DNA from: Yamagishiella unicocca
Lineage: Eukaryota > Chlorophyta > Chlorophyceae > Chlamydomonadales > Volvocaceae
Length of the DNA stretch: 64,000 nt
Reading direction: 5' to 3'
NCBI GenBank assembly: GCA_003116995.1
Contig: BDSL01000055.1
Location: forward strand, 434,001-498,000
The stretch's first letter is position 1; the number at the start of each line of letters is the position of its first letter. Shown here piece by piece: positions 33,371 to 44,894 of the stretch. Position numbers and translations under genes: made by a program. The notes under the pieces are model-generated. The model saw only the letters and a list, made by a program, of their open reading frames with translations. It was not told the DNA's origin and did no database searches.

Positions 33371-36300
33371 TTCTGCGAGTTGTGAGGGGAAGGCGCTAAG
33401 GAGTGATATTTGTTTTACGAATCCTCTTGGCTGACATCGCGATAAGACAGCTCCGACGCCCAAGCGCGGGCTGCTGCCGCTTCCTGTTGGCCAAGCTCAA
33501 AGACGTTTTCGCGAAGCGCGGGAACACAGTCGACAGGGAGCTTCCAGCCAGTCGCTGTGATCCTCTGAGATCATCTGGCGGCGATGCGTGAACAAGATGA
33601 AGCGGGCCTGAAAAGTAGGCAAGCAAGGCGTACAGTAGAGGTGAGGCTAGGATCGACGGGCGCTGTGAAGAGAGAGCGGAGACACTCAGAGTGCCAAGAG
33701 GTTGGAGGCGTATCACCGACGTGTAAGCTGTGCCGATGTGTATTTATGGGAACAAGGCTCCACACTTAAAAGTCGAGTACTTTTGGCGTACAAGCGGGCG
33801 CGGGCCCGACACGCCTGATGTTAGCATGCGAGTATTACATGGGAGCCGGAATGGCTGCAAGCTCGGAAGCGCAACCTGGCGCTTGGGAAGGTATCAGTTG
33901 TTAGGGATGTTAGGGAAGGTATCAGTTGCTGTGATCGTCCATCTTCGATCAGATGCGTTGTGTGCGTTGATTACATCGGCATTCATTGATAGTGCTTCTC
34001 ACGACAGCTGCAAAGTCACATCCATTATTTACTTCGTTGTGCGTTTACAAGCTTAACCATCCTGAAATATGTATAGGGACGACGTGAAGAAACCGGTCCG
34101 AAAATAAACAAAGCTGTAATAACTTCTCACCGTACGCAATAAAAGGCTTATGCCCACGATCCAATTGCACAACTGCACAGCATACACGTCGATGATATGC
34201 CTCCGAAGCGAATCCAAGCTGAGGTACCTGTTGGCACTCTGGGTTTCTAATGGCACCGCACCGTACATAATCCACGACCAAATGTTCCAGTGTCCAGACG
34301 AACCCAGGACAAGAAAAGATGTGCCTCGGGACGGATCGGGACGGAGGCGCCCTCAGGCCGCGGCTCGGCCCTGCCTCGCCAAACCGTCGAGGACCGTCGC
34401 TATCGTATAATCGACCGGACGCAAGATGCGAAACCTTAAAACTCCTCAAGCGGCACGTGATCGGTTCCAGAACTCACACTGCAGCCCGCAAAAACGTATC
34501 TATTATAGGATTTCATTTAAGATTGCCTGTTGCGCCAAGATCTGCGGGCGTGAGCCAGCGCCGATCTGTGTTTGTCCGGCGAAACCGTGCACGACCGTGC
34601 ACTCATCGCGCCCCCGTACAAACGTCAGCCCCGCTCGACCTAATCGGAAACAAAAATATTTTTACAATTGGGGCCGAGACGGACTAGCACTGAAGAGACA
34701 TGCGTCATGCCAGCGCCGTCGCCGAGGAAACGACCGGGTCGGGGAGCACAGCTGCTGGTTGTTGTAACGGTTACAGTGGGTTCCAGACCAAGAGGTAGAA
34801 CCATCGGGCACATCGCCTGACACTGAACAAGACGGAGGAAACAACTACCGACATGCTGGTGTGGCTGTCCAGAAAGCAGAATGCGTCTGTTACAGCAGCA
34901 GCAAAAACAACACCATCAGCATCAGCATCAGCAGCACAGAAGGTTGGCCCCTTACGACGATGTTCCGCCTCGCAGTCTATGGTGGTATCGCGCAAAAGGA
35001 GCGCTTCATTGAACTTGTACAACCGAGCGTGTTAGTGCGCCCACTTGCCTCCCCTCAATGAATCACCTACCTGACGCCTACACCGGTCCCAGAAGACCCC
35101 CAGCGGACAACCTCGCTCGCCATAAAATCCCAAACAAGGCAGGTGGTTACCCGTTTCGAACCATAGCCCCCGCCATATGACAAGGCACGTACGGGTGCAC
35201 TGCATTGCATTACCACACTTTGGGCAACCTGACAGCCTGCTGTTGGAAGCCTGCCCGGGGCCACACGTCCAGAGTGCCCTCTTGATACGATATCTTGCAC
35301 GGTATGCCCCGTATCGACAATGCTGTACCGAATCAAACGTGAGTGACCGGCACCACCCCACCATGGTAGGGTCAGGCCACAACTATCCCGCGTGTAGAAA
35401 GGGGGCAGAAGCCTCCTTGCAGGCATACCCTCACAGGGACCCTACCTCCAGCGCAACGGCGGTCTCTGCAATCCGACAACAGCCCCACAGCACTCGCGCC
35501 ACCCAAAAAGAATATCACCACGACCATCCGTGTTCCCCAAAAAATTGTGTTCTTTGCAGCCAGGAGCCAAACACCGGTACCATACATTGTGCAGATTACG
35601 GAGCTCCAGCTGCTTCTGGCCGCCCCGGGCAAGTACGCGACTGGTATAGCACAGAGCACAGCAAGCACACTGCCCGTGCACTTAGGGGGCGGTGCGATAT
35701 TACCAGTGGGGCATGTGGCTTCCAACGCTGGGGCTATTGGAAACCACGGCCGCAAATCCGCATGCACTCCACCACCCGATACCCCGCAACACAGCGTCTC
35801 GTCTCGTTCCTCATCCTCGAAACACCTGTCCCACCAAAGCAATTTGGGTTCGAGCGGTTTCCTTTGTTTGCGGGCATCTTTCAAGCGGCGGCCTCCACGC
35901 CATGCGGCACTACTCGGACGCATAGGGCCCATCCAGGCAATCGCCGCCCCAGCCCAGCTCTCCCCCCTGGAGCGGCTGCCGTACTGTACATCGCAATGCA
36001 ACCAGCAGGTCCCATGCGCCACATGGAACCCATCCCGGCGACGTCAGACGCGTTTATGTAGTGTAATGGACAGGCCAGTATGTACGTAATCCACGCGTAT
36101 GTGCATCAGCATCTGCGTACCTAATCGACTGCCACGACCGCACAGTGTTTAATCGGGCGGAATACTCCACCTCCTTCGCGGCTCCATGCAGACTCCCCGC
36201 GCACTCTCCGTCCTGGCCCGCACCCGCCCTCCTGGTCCGCACCCTCCCTCCTGGTCCGCACACACCGCTGAATGCATCATCGCAGCATTCACCGCGGCCG

Positions 36301-36446
36301 CTGTGAAAGCGATTGATACATACCAGCCGTCACAGCTGCCTGTGCTGCACCCGCGTATCGTCCACCACGTCGCACAGTCTAGCACGCCCTACCGTCTAGC
36401 GCGTCGTACCGTCTAGCATGTCCTACCGTCTAGCACGTCATACCGT
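33371..36446. other. Intergenic region with repeat copy, no supported gene
   Basis: It holds the promoter side of family member 1 and the 3' side of family member 2. The best-preserved second copy of the dispersed repeat is at 34761-34855. Long open frames overlap on both strands at 35.2-36.0 kb, including a CPKCGNAMQC stretch on the minus strand near 35230, but I could not assemble a protein. This may be a decayed mobile element. Confidence 0.35.
34761..34855 (+). repeat. 95-bp dispersed repeat, second copy
   Basis: It matches 18150-18244 with about two mismatches, from GTTGTAACGGTTACAGTGGG to TACCGACATG. Similarity stops sharply at both ends, as expected for an inserted element or its terminus. 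Confidence 0.8.
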
Positions 36447-36475
36447 CTAGCACGTGCTACCGTCTAGCACGTCGC
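36391..36475. repeat. 15-bp TACCGTCTAGCACGT tandem array
   Basis: About five copies with minor changes overlap the predicted stop codon and last coding bases of the minus-strand gene ending at 36447, so they may form the very C-terminus and start of the 3' UTR. Confidence 0.85.
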
Positions 36476-37796
36476 CTCTTCTTGGCGGCTGGCTTCCAAG
36501 GCCGTCACGCGCCGGCTGTCTGAGCATGCTTGTCTGAGCCCGCTGTCGGTGCCCGCTGTCGGTGCCCACTGTCGGAGCCAGCGGCCTTGGCTGCCTGCCG
36601 GCTGGAGTCGTTAGGGATGGTGCATTGAGGACGTCAGATTGCTTGGGGGGCTTGGGGGGGAAGAGCGGACAGTCCCCGTTAGCTGGCTTGGCGGGTTGCA
36701 CTGGCTGACGGGCAACTGATGTAGCAAGCGAGGTCGGAAACCGGGTTTCGGAGCGAGGTATTGTCGTACTTGTACGATCTGTCTCCGGGGGAACTAACCG
36801 CGCCTTCCCGGGTCATGAAAGAGTCCGCAGGGGGCCGCAAGTACTCATAGCAGCTGCCAAACATATGCCCATGTACTTGGCCCAAGCCGAGGCCACACGC
36901 ACCTTGACGGGGTTCCCGCATCAGTGGACCCCTCTTGCCAATGTAGAGCACGCGTGCCCTCCTTCGCTGCCGGCGGTCACCTGGCGGGTGTAGATCGAGT
37001 ACTGCGGCTGAGCCTGTGGAAGCTGCTGCTGTTGCGTCGTCTGGTGTGGCTGCGGCCAAGGGGCCCTTGGGGGACGTGGAGGGGGCGGCGGCATCGTTGC
37101 CGAGGAGAGGCCCTGCCAAGCGGTTTCTTGCTGCATGTGAGGCCATGAGTGTTGCCGCGGTGGTCCCGAAGACAACAAATACTGGATGGCAACGTGCTCC
37201 CCAGGATGCTGGGTCTCAGGCACAGGCACCGACGGTTGATTGTGGTCTATGGAGGCACATGCTGGGTATGCTTTGGAGGCTATCCCGTAGCCGGCGTCAA
37301 GCTGCGTCCTGCGTCCTTCGTGCTCGCGGGCGGCATGCCGCAGGTCGGTCAGCAAAGCGCGTTGAAGCAACTCCAAAAGGAATAAATGGTGCTGTAGCTC
37401 AGAAATCTTAAGGCTGCTGAGATCAGATGGAGTAAATCCCATGCTGACCTTGGCACATGAGCTTCGGACACCCGCGAACAGCCTTCCGCCCGGGCACGAT
37501 GCCGCCTGCTGATCTGGGGCGCATGCAGGCAGGCTGTAAGGCGAAACATTATGCTGTCTTGACGTGACCCCTGCCGCAGGAACTTCTGGCAAGTCCTGTT
37601 CGTCAAGCCTTTGCGCTGGGACCGTGTCGCTGTTGTCAGAGCGTCTGGCCTCGCGAAAAGATGGATCTGAAATGCCACGAGCTACGTCAGAGTAGTCGAA
37701 GTTTAAGCCCAGTCGGCCTCGCTTGCTCAAAACGTCGGCGTAAGTTTCTCGGTGCCGCTTGCGGGTTCTGACATCACAATCGACGCCCATTTCCAT
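36447..37796 (-). CDS. Gln/Pro-rich protein with short helical motif (family member 2)
   Basis: Exons 37796-36981 and 36704-36447 (TAG) join in phase 0 through a CAG/GTGACC donor and a CGTCAG acceptor, about 357 aa. The start ATG at 37796 opens MEMGVDCDVRTRKRHRE, a basic segment that could be a nuclear signal; an in-frame ATG at 37856 is the alternative. Around residue 130 lies SELQHHLFLLELLQRALLTD followed by LRHAAREHEGRR, a short amphipathic helix. A Pro-Pro/Gln segment follows, and the second exon is Pro/Lys/Gln-rich. I recognise no domain. The same strand, spacing and layout as the genes at 32000 and 40350 suggest relatedness. The second exon choice is less sure, because reading past the donor ends at 36921. 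Confidence 0.5.
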
Positions 37797-40349
37797 TATG
37801 AGGAAAGCTATTGGTGGTTGTAGACTCCAACGTCGCGCCACACAATCCTTGAACAATTGAACTCCACAAGGAGAACCCTATGTAAACCAGTGCAAGGTGT
37901 GAAACTTTAAAAGGTTATGCCCGAAGTGCGTATTATGTGGCGCAGGGCAATGGCACAGTTATGCCGTAGCTCAATCGGCGTGCGCAGGCAAGTTCGAGTG
38001 GAAGGTCGCGAGTGTAACCGTCGGACTCGACTTCCACACTTCGCGAGGAGAGCAAATATTGGTGTAATTAAGCGCTTGAATGGCGATATACCGGTAAGAG
38101 GTTTATGCCAAATAGCTGACACGTGGCGAGCCGTTAAGTCCGACGGGCAACGTCGATAGCTGCGCCTCGAATGAGCGAGGAGGACCTCGCGCCGCCTCGT
38201 GACTTTATTGAACGCCCGGATGCGGCCTGCAATACCGGTTGTCATGGACCTCCTATGATTACATAAACCCGTTGTAGTGCGTACGACTGCCTGTGACTTT
38301 GTGCCTTCCAACTCCTGCCAGCTCCTGCCTGATACCGTTAGATTAAAATTTTCCCTGTTTCAGAACTCCTTCCGATGAGTCGACGCCTGGCGTGGTGCGC
38401 CCCATGGCTGACGTGTCCGGTTTTGCGGGGTATGGTCATGCTGACAGCCCAACTGCGTGACAGGATCCCTCGGGATCACGCTGCCGTGGGCTACAGAGGA
38501 CATCGCACATCACTGTTCACCTTTACAAGAATGGGTCCGCTTACAGTTCTGCTAGGGAAGCTTCCGGGCACCTAGGGAGGGCCTAGGGTATTGAAACTTG
38601 TTGAAATCCAAATCCTTAGGCTTAGGGCTCATGAAGTCCAGGGCCGACTGCCGCGGGTACGAATTTCGCTCTGCGATTCGCTCTGCGACCACAAACGAAG
38701 TAAAGCCGTCCAGCCACACCCACATTCAGTAGGAACAGCGTGCGAATATGTCCAGACCTGGGTATGAGTTATATGAGGGCAGGGCCACCCAGTTTGTACC
38801 AGTTGAGTCGCAGGGATCCTGTTTGTGTGGCGCCCTGGGTCATCTGGGCGAATTCAGGCACTCTCAACGTCAAAAGCCGTTACCGGTAGTTGGCTTGAAA
38901 GTCGCGTACCGATTCGCCCATGTTTATGATTCCTCGTGGCTGGTCGACGCAGCTCATTGATTAAAAACAGTGCCACAGCACACGGCCACGTCCAATGCGA
39001 ATGGGACATCAGCCTCCATCTATCTGATACCTTTCTGATATCAGCCTCGTGTTGAAAACCCTGGGCATACCCCCTGGGCGCATCTTTACGACACGATATG
39101 ACGTTACAGTATCCTATCACGTCCAATGACGAAGTGAAACGGCACGGTCCATGCTGACCCCCGCAACTGTGGGGTAACATCGCTACTAACTTCATTGCAC
39201 ACGTTGTGCCAGAAACTCCCTAGTGAAGGGCCCCTCACTGCGACCTCTGGACGTGGGCGGAAAGGACTTATCTGCCTTAATAGCGTGATGAATAATGTCA
39301 CGGAGCGACAGGCAAACGCAGAAATCAGCCATTCCACGTGAAGACGGCGCAATCTGGCGGCGTCTTGGCCAAATACCTACAGCCCGCTTGCCCGTCCTCA
39401 TTGCCCCTCCGCTTGGGACGCTCCGAACCACAAAATGTGTATGCGGCCTTAGTACTGTCGCCTAAAACATTTAGGAAGCCACCTCACTTAAAAGAGGCAA
39501 TTGAGCTTCAGTCAACGAGCCCCTGCGTGAATGGCCATGGCCATTGCATGCGCAGCATCGATCCCTTGGGACATCCCACTCCCCACCCCACATTGCGATT
39601 GTCGTCACCGATTGGCGTACTATGCCTTTTCCATCATGTATGGTAATAAACTAGCCACCGATGGGCTAAAAATGGAGCCGGCCGTCCTCACGTATGGTAA
39701 GGCGTACAACCGCCCAAAAAGGTTGATGAATGTCCCTCTTAGAGGCCCCACTCCCCAGCCTGTTTCTCTCTTAGCCGCGGACCTTAACTTGGCCCTACAA
39801 CGCGGACAACACATGGAACTAAACCTGTTTCGTGATGCTGCATTACTCCTACATCGCAGCAATCCTCTCGAACATCCTCATGCAGCAGCCCCCCAATCTG
39901 CAAAGCGTAAAGAATCGCATGCACGACAACCAGCCTTGGCCAAAGCGCACCTGGTCGACCTTCCAAACGGTGATCAACACCATTAGGCGCCAGAACGTCT
40001 TTGGTCACAAACCATATGGACTGTGCCGCACAAAGTCAACATACTCGGCTGCGCAACCCAAGGTCAACACATAAGCCGCGTTTGCACGGCACAACAGCAG
40101 CTGGCCACATTGCGATGGCCACATGAAGCCGACCCCCAAGATTCCGTCGCGATCGCAGCCGACCTCTAATCCCCACCAGTCCGAGGGGGGTCCCTCTTGC
40201 TCTTGAACCACACTAGCATTCCGCACCACACGCTTCGCTCACTCTCCTTACTGTTACTCCTTCGGCCGCATTACGCGTTTCAAATAGCCCACCCCCTCAG
40301 GCAGGCCCGCACATGGTCCCCTGCAGCTACCTGTCTACGGCGGGACTGA
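37797..40349. other. Intergenic region, no supported gene
   Basis: This should hold the promoter of family member 2 and the 3' UTR of family member 3. A tRNA-like fragment (TAGCTCAATCGG near 37967, AGGTCGCGAGTGTAACC near 38004) lies close to the left end. Open frames at 39.5-40.1 kb on both strands show no family I can name. Confidence 0.35.
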
Positions 40350-41813
40350 CTAGACTACTTGCTGCTGCTGCTGCCGAAGGAGGTGCGACAACAGCAGGTT
40401 GCTGACCGAGGGCGCATCGCTCGCTTTCACCAGAGCGTCGAGAAGGCCCGCTGCGAGACCGCTCCCCACCTCCCCAGCCAACAACTGGGCTTCCCCAGAC
40501 GCGCGGGGCTGACGGTGTCGTGCGGCAGCGGCGGCGGCACGTACCCCTGCACCAGCGCTCCAAGCTCCGGCGGCGGCATCCTGGTTCGATGGATGGGAGC
40601 AGGGTAGACGGGGCAGTGCGGCACGTCAGGAGTCGGTAAGGGGTGAAAGTCTGGCCTGGCTGCGCTGAGCCGGGAGTCCGAAGATTGACGCAAGGGTAGC
40701 AGCAAGGGACGCTAACACGGTAACGGTCGCGCAGTGTGGGGATTAGCATATGCCTGCCGATCCTGTTCGGCAACGTTTTCGACTTCCGAGCCTCACCTGT
40801 GTGGTCGGCTGATGTGTTGTAGGCTTGGCACGCGCAACGAGCGACTTCGGCACCGTAGACATGGGCGGTGGTGGCGGCATTAGCCGCTGCGAAATGTGGC
40901 TGTTTTGCCGGCTGGAAAGCAGTGTCGCCGCCGCGCTGCCGTTGACATCCGCGAGGGATTGAGGGGCTGGGGGACGCAGCGCCTGTGGAGCAAAATGACC
41001 ACCGTGTCGTACGAGAGGCACCGTTGTTCGGCGGCCTTGCAGTTCATGTTGCTGCTGTAGCGGGTGGGCTGAAAGCGCTGCGGGCGGAGCTAGATTAGGC
41101 CGCGGACGCTGGTCCGTCGCGGACGGCTGAACCAGCATGGGCGATAAAATAGGACGCTCTATCAAGGCAGCTACGCGCGCATCGTAATCGCGACGTAGCA
41201 CCCGCAGCTCAACTAGCAAAGATTGTTCATCGCTGGACAGTAATTCCATCTGCTGCTGCAGCGCCACCGATGTGAGCGAGGTGAAGGCGCCACCGCGTTG
41301 AGCGGCAAGAGAGTGACGGCCTGAAGCCGCGGCCTCCGCGTGCATGACGTACCGAACGGTGGTTTCCTTGCATGTCTGCTGGACAGGGAGAGCAATGATC
41401 GGGTGCGGTTTGGCTGCGCAGGCCTGAGGCGAGCACAATTGCGGTGACCCGCTGCCCTTGGACATACGACGTGGTGAGGCGAGTCGTCGTCCAGGGCGAC
41501 CAACAACCTCCGTCTCAATATCTTGTAATAATGAGTTGCTGTCGTCTGAGCAGCGCACGTAGCGGCTTTCTGGACCGTCAGCCGAAAAGTAGCCAGTTGC
41601 CTCGAACGCGCCTTCCGTCTTCCTTGCTCCCGGCAGTGCGGGAAGCCCAGAATGTATCCTTTCAATCTCCATGGAACCACTGTCGAAGGTACTCTCGCTG
41701 CAGACCTCGCTTACACGGGGCCGCGTGGGCACCCCAGCTTCTTCGGGATCCCCAGGTTCCCCATCGGGCCTGTTCCGCTTCTGGCCTCCTTGTGCTTTTG
41801 CGCAGCTAGACAT
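40350..41813 (-). CDS. Gln/Pro-rich protein with short helical motif (family member 3)
   Basis: Exon 1 is 41813-40797, ending at a CAG/GTGAGG donor. Exon 2 is 40580-40350 (TAG), after an acceptor at ATCGAACCAG; phase is 0 and the total is 415 aa. The N-terminus MSSCAKAQGGQKRNRPDG is basic. Residues ~190-235 hold LQQQMELLSSDEQSLLVELR followed by VLRRDYDARVAALIERP, a predicted coiled-coil helix. After that come Pro/Gln/His-rich sequence and PPPPPM. The second exon encodes a well-behaved Ala-rich helix (GLLDALVKASDAPSVSNLLL) and a Gln run before the stop, which supports the splice. No known domain is recognised. Nuclear regulatory function is only a guess from composition. Confidence 0.6.
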
Positions 41814-44804
41814 GGTATTGACGTTGCTTTCCTGTGCAAAAGCGTGGAATGCTACTTAAAAAGGGCTGGAGGTCATTGGAAGCCGAGCTGTGCTGTGCAT
41901 TCGACAATTGTACAAATCAACGTCCATGTGCGAATTTCCACGTTGTATGCACTGTCAGCGACCATATATGAAACAGCTTTTTTTCACAGGCTTGCGCACT
42001 TGATAACTTATGAAAAGTGTTGGGCTACGCCACAAAAGGGCTACAAAAGTTGCATATTGGTCATTGCCATCGAGATTCGAAGCCCTTGGTACCGTGCATT
42101 CTCCATGCATCCGGCTTCTACGTGGTTGTGCCGTCAACTGGAAACCTGGCTTTTGTCGTTCGACGTCCTGTACCGTATGACTCAAGTTCAGCCGACTGAT
42201 CAAGCGTTATGGTCATCGGTCAATACACTGCATCGCTATAATTCGTATATCATCTCAAGGAAAGGGCCTTTGATGACCCTGATTTTGCAATACTGTTTTG
42301 TGTTTCTCGTTGTGAGGACATTGGTGGAGTCGTAGGCTTTGAATTGTATACAGGCTTTTTTGCCGTCGTCCCGTAAACAATACGTATACTACGATGATAC
42401 ATTATCCGCAAGCCCAGGCGAACTCAGGACAAGACGAGGGGCCCGTGTCCTAGCTGTACTAGCCAGGACTAGCCGCTCCTCTCCGTGGGTGCCGCCCCAC
42501 GCTGTCTGCTGGGCGAATGGCGACACCTGTGCTGGCAATGCTCCTGCGTGCGCTGCGTGCGTGCTGCCGCCGCAGTAATCGCAGTAATTGCAGTAATAAC
42601 GTGGGCCGGAGTGCCCCAGTCATGGTTGCGCTGTTGTGCCCCAATCATGGCCGGGCTGGAATGGCTGGGCTGCCACCGTAAATTAAATGCAACCTTGGTA
42701 ATGCAAATTTTACCAGTAAGACACGTAGTTAAGTTAGTTATTTGGACGCCGGGGGCCCCAAACCATACGAACTGAGACCGCCGGACCGTCTAAACCCTGA
42801 AGTGCTCCCAAGATGTTGAACTTTAATTGTTTTTTTTTATCTCTTAACGGCAAACTCACATGCATGCAAGCCTCGACTTCCGTTTCTCGACACACCTCAT
42901 TTAAAAAGAGGGGTGCTGGCTGTGGTGTTTTGCTAGCGGTTTTGGAATGCCCTGTGCGCTGTCCGCACTGTGACACGACACCCCATCAACACACGCCGAG
43001 CCACTACGGTACGGCAGATGCGGTACCGCGCTAGAGCCCCTACACCAAGGAGCAGGTGATGCCGCATGTGGACTTGAGGAGGCAGCGCCCGCAGCTCGTC
43101 CCCCCCAACACACACATATACACACAGACACGCCACCCCCACCCACTCCGTCACAAGCCCACACTCCGCGGAGACCGGACGAATCTCGATTCATCCGCGT
43201 CCACACGTGTGCTAGGGGCAGTGCGACCCCCGTCATCGTGGAGGCCTAGAAGCCAACGGTCCCAACCAGCAACGGCGAGAGCCAACCGACCCAACTGTCG
43301 CACACATGTAATCCCTGTGTTCGTATTTGGCCGACACCTCAGCCGGTGTCCCCGTTACCTTCGGATCAATGTGGACACGACACCTGCGCCAGGACCACCC
43401 GCGCCCAGGGGGTTAAGGAACGTATCTGAGCGCTTAGCACACACCGCACACTCACGTGAGGCATGCGACGGTGAGGTCGCACACTAATCATGATGTCGCG
43501 AAGCGTGCATTAACCTGGCGCCTAAAATCCATACTGCACGGGACTTCTTCTCCTGGAGGACTGAAGACGCCCAAGTTAGCCGTTTGGTTCACGGGCATGC
43601 AACTGGGGCGCCGACGCGTCTTAACGCATATCAGTACGGTCCTTGTGGGTGGCACTGCGCAATTGTTCAGACCGTTGCGGCAAAGCGTGTTCGTGCACGC
43701 CGCCTACCCACCCTCCGAGCCAGTCTCTGCCCTCCGTTTCCCATGTCGCGTAACCGGGTCTTTCCCCCGAACCACCGAATGAACAAGCCTGCCTTCCGAC
43801 TCGTTAGTTCTCCAGCGTGCATCTCCATACGTATGTAACAATCGGTTTCCTACTCAGCTTCCTCGTACACGGGCTTTCCTCGCAACCTTCAGACACAGCA
43901 AGCATTACCTCTGGGCCCCGGGCAGCAACAGTACGGACCTTATTCGCGCACCTGCACTCACTGGTGGACCTTGAATCACGCGCCAGCAGCAACTACCACT
44001 CCCAGCACGATCCGCCACACGCTCCAAGCCAGCAGCTAGGTACACAAACGACAGCCGCCGCCGCTCCTCTGCAGCGCCCCTGGCAGCAATCAGCTCCTCT
44101 TCGGCCCTTATCCCAGGAGCCCGTCCAGAGCTACACAGCCGCTATGACCGACAACCAGCTACACAGCCGCCATGACCGACAACCCTCTCCTCCGCCCCCT
44201 CTGCGCTGGCTTCCCCTCCCCGGCGCCGCCGGACTGGGACGGGCTCCAGACTCCCCTCTGACACCTCGGGCGCCCCGGCCTCCTGCACCCTTCCTTAAAC
44301 ACCTTGACCCTACCACCTTCGAGGCCACCGCCCAGCCCTTACCCCTTACTCCGGACCCTTTCCCGGTCCGCCAACTGACTCGGCCCTCCAGGCACCCCTC
44401 GACTTGTTCAGCGCAACTGCACTGCCCTCCAGAGACCAGTCTGCACCAGTCTGCACCAGTCTGCACCAGTCTGCACCAGTCTGCACCAATGTGCACCAGT
44501 CTGCACCAGTCTACAACCTGACTCACCTCCGCCGCCAGATGCCTGCTGGTGGCCTTTCCGAGGTGTCCCCTCTAACGTGACAATCAGAGTGGTCCGGATC
44601 GCGTGTATCGTGGGTCACCAAGCGGCGCGACATCGAGATCACATGCGGACAAAACACGTCCTTTCGTTGCAACATATTTTCGTCGCAAACCCCGCGGCTG
44701 CGATGCGCCAGGCCCGCATGGGCCTGGCGGCTTTCCGGCCGCGAGGCACCCTCTGGCTCGACACGTTTCACGTGTCCGCACACCTAAGCAGCCTCATGGG
44801 GGAT
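41814..44804. other. Intergenic region with element fragments, no supported gene
   Basis: The region contains the promoter of the gene starting at 41813 and presumably the 3' UTR of the large Gln-rich gene ending at 44805. A member of the intronic element family is at 43741-43768. The plus-strand frame 43817-44521 begins with a hydrophobic stretch and is Pro/His-rich, but lacks support as a gene. Confidence 0.35.
44440..44513. repeat. 10-bp GTCTGCACCA tandem array
   Basis: About seven copies with one or two substitutions lie about 290 bases downstream of the large Gln-rich gene's stop, possibly in its 3' UTR. Confidence 0.85.
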
Positions 44805-44856
44805 TCAAGCACGTTCACCGCCATCCCCGCCGGCCGTTGCCGGCGACATGGAGCGG

Positions 44857-44894
<38 letters not shown>

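Noticed and set aside
33371..33463. Upstream mini-exon (MSAKRI...) for Gln-rich family member 1
   Set aside because: It would need an intron of about 46 bases, unusually short for volvocine genes; kept only as a possibility.
36054..36385. Extra C-terminal exon for Gln-rich family member 2
   Set aside because: Several acceptors exist but none gives a better protein than the phase-0 exon 36704-36447, which already ends in a stop.
41652..42335. Plus-strand frame of 227 codons
   Set aside because: Its start overlaps antisense to the Gln-rich gene beginning at 41813; no family, signal peptide or splice support.
43817..44521. Plus-strand frame with hydrophobic N-terminus
   Set aside because: It resembles a signal peptide, but what follows is low-complexity and ends in a 10-bp tandem repeat; no second exon or homologue is apparent.
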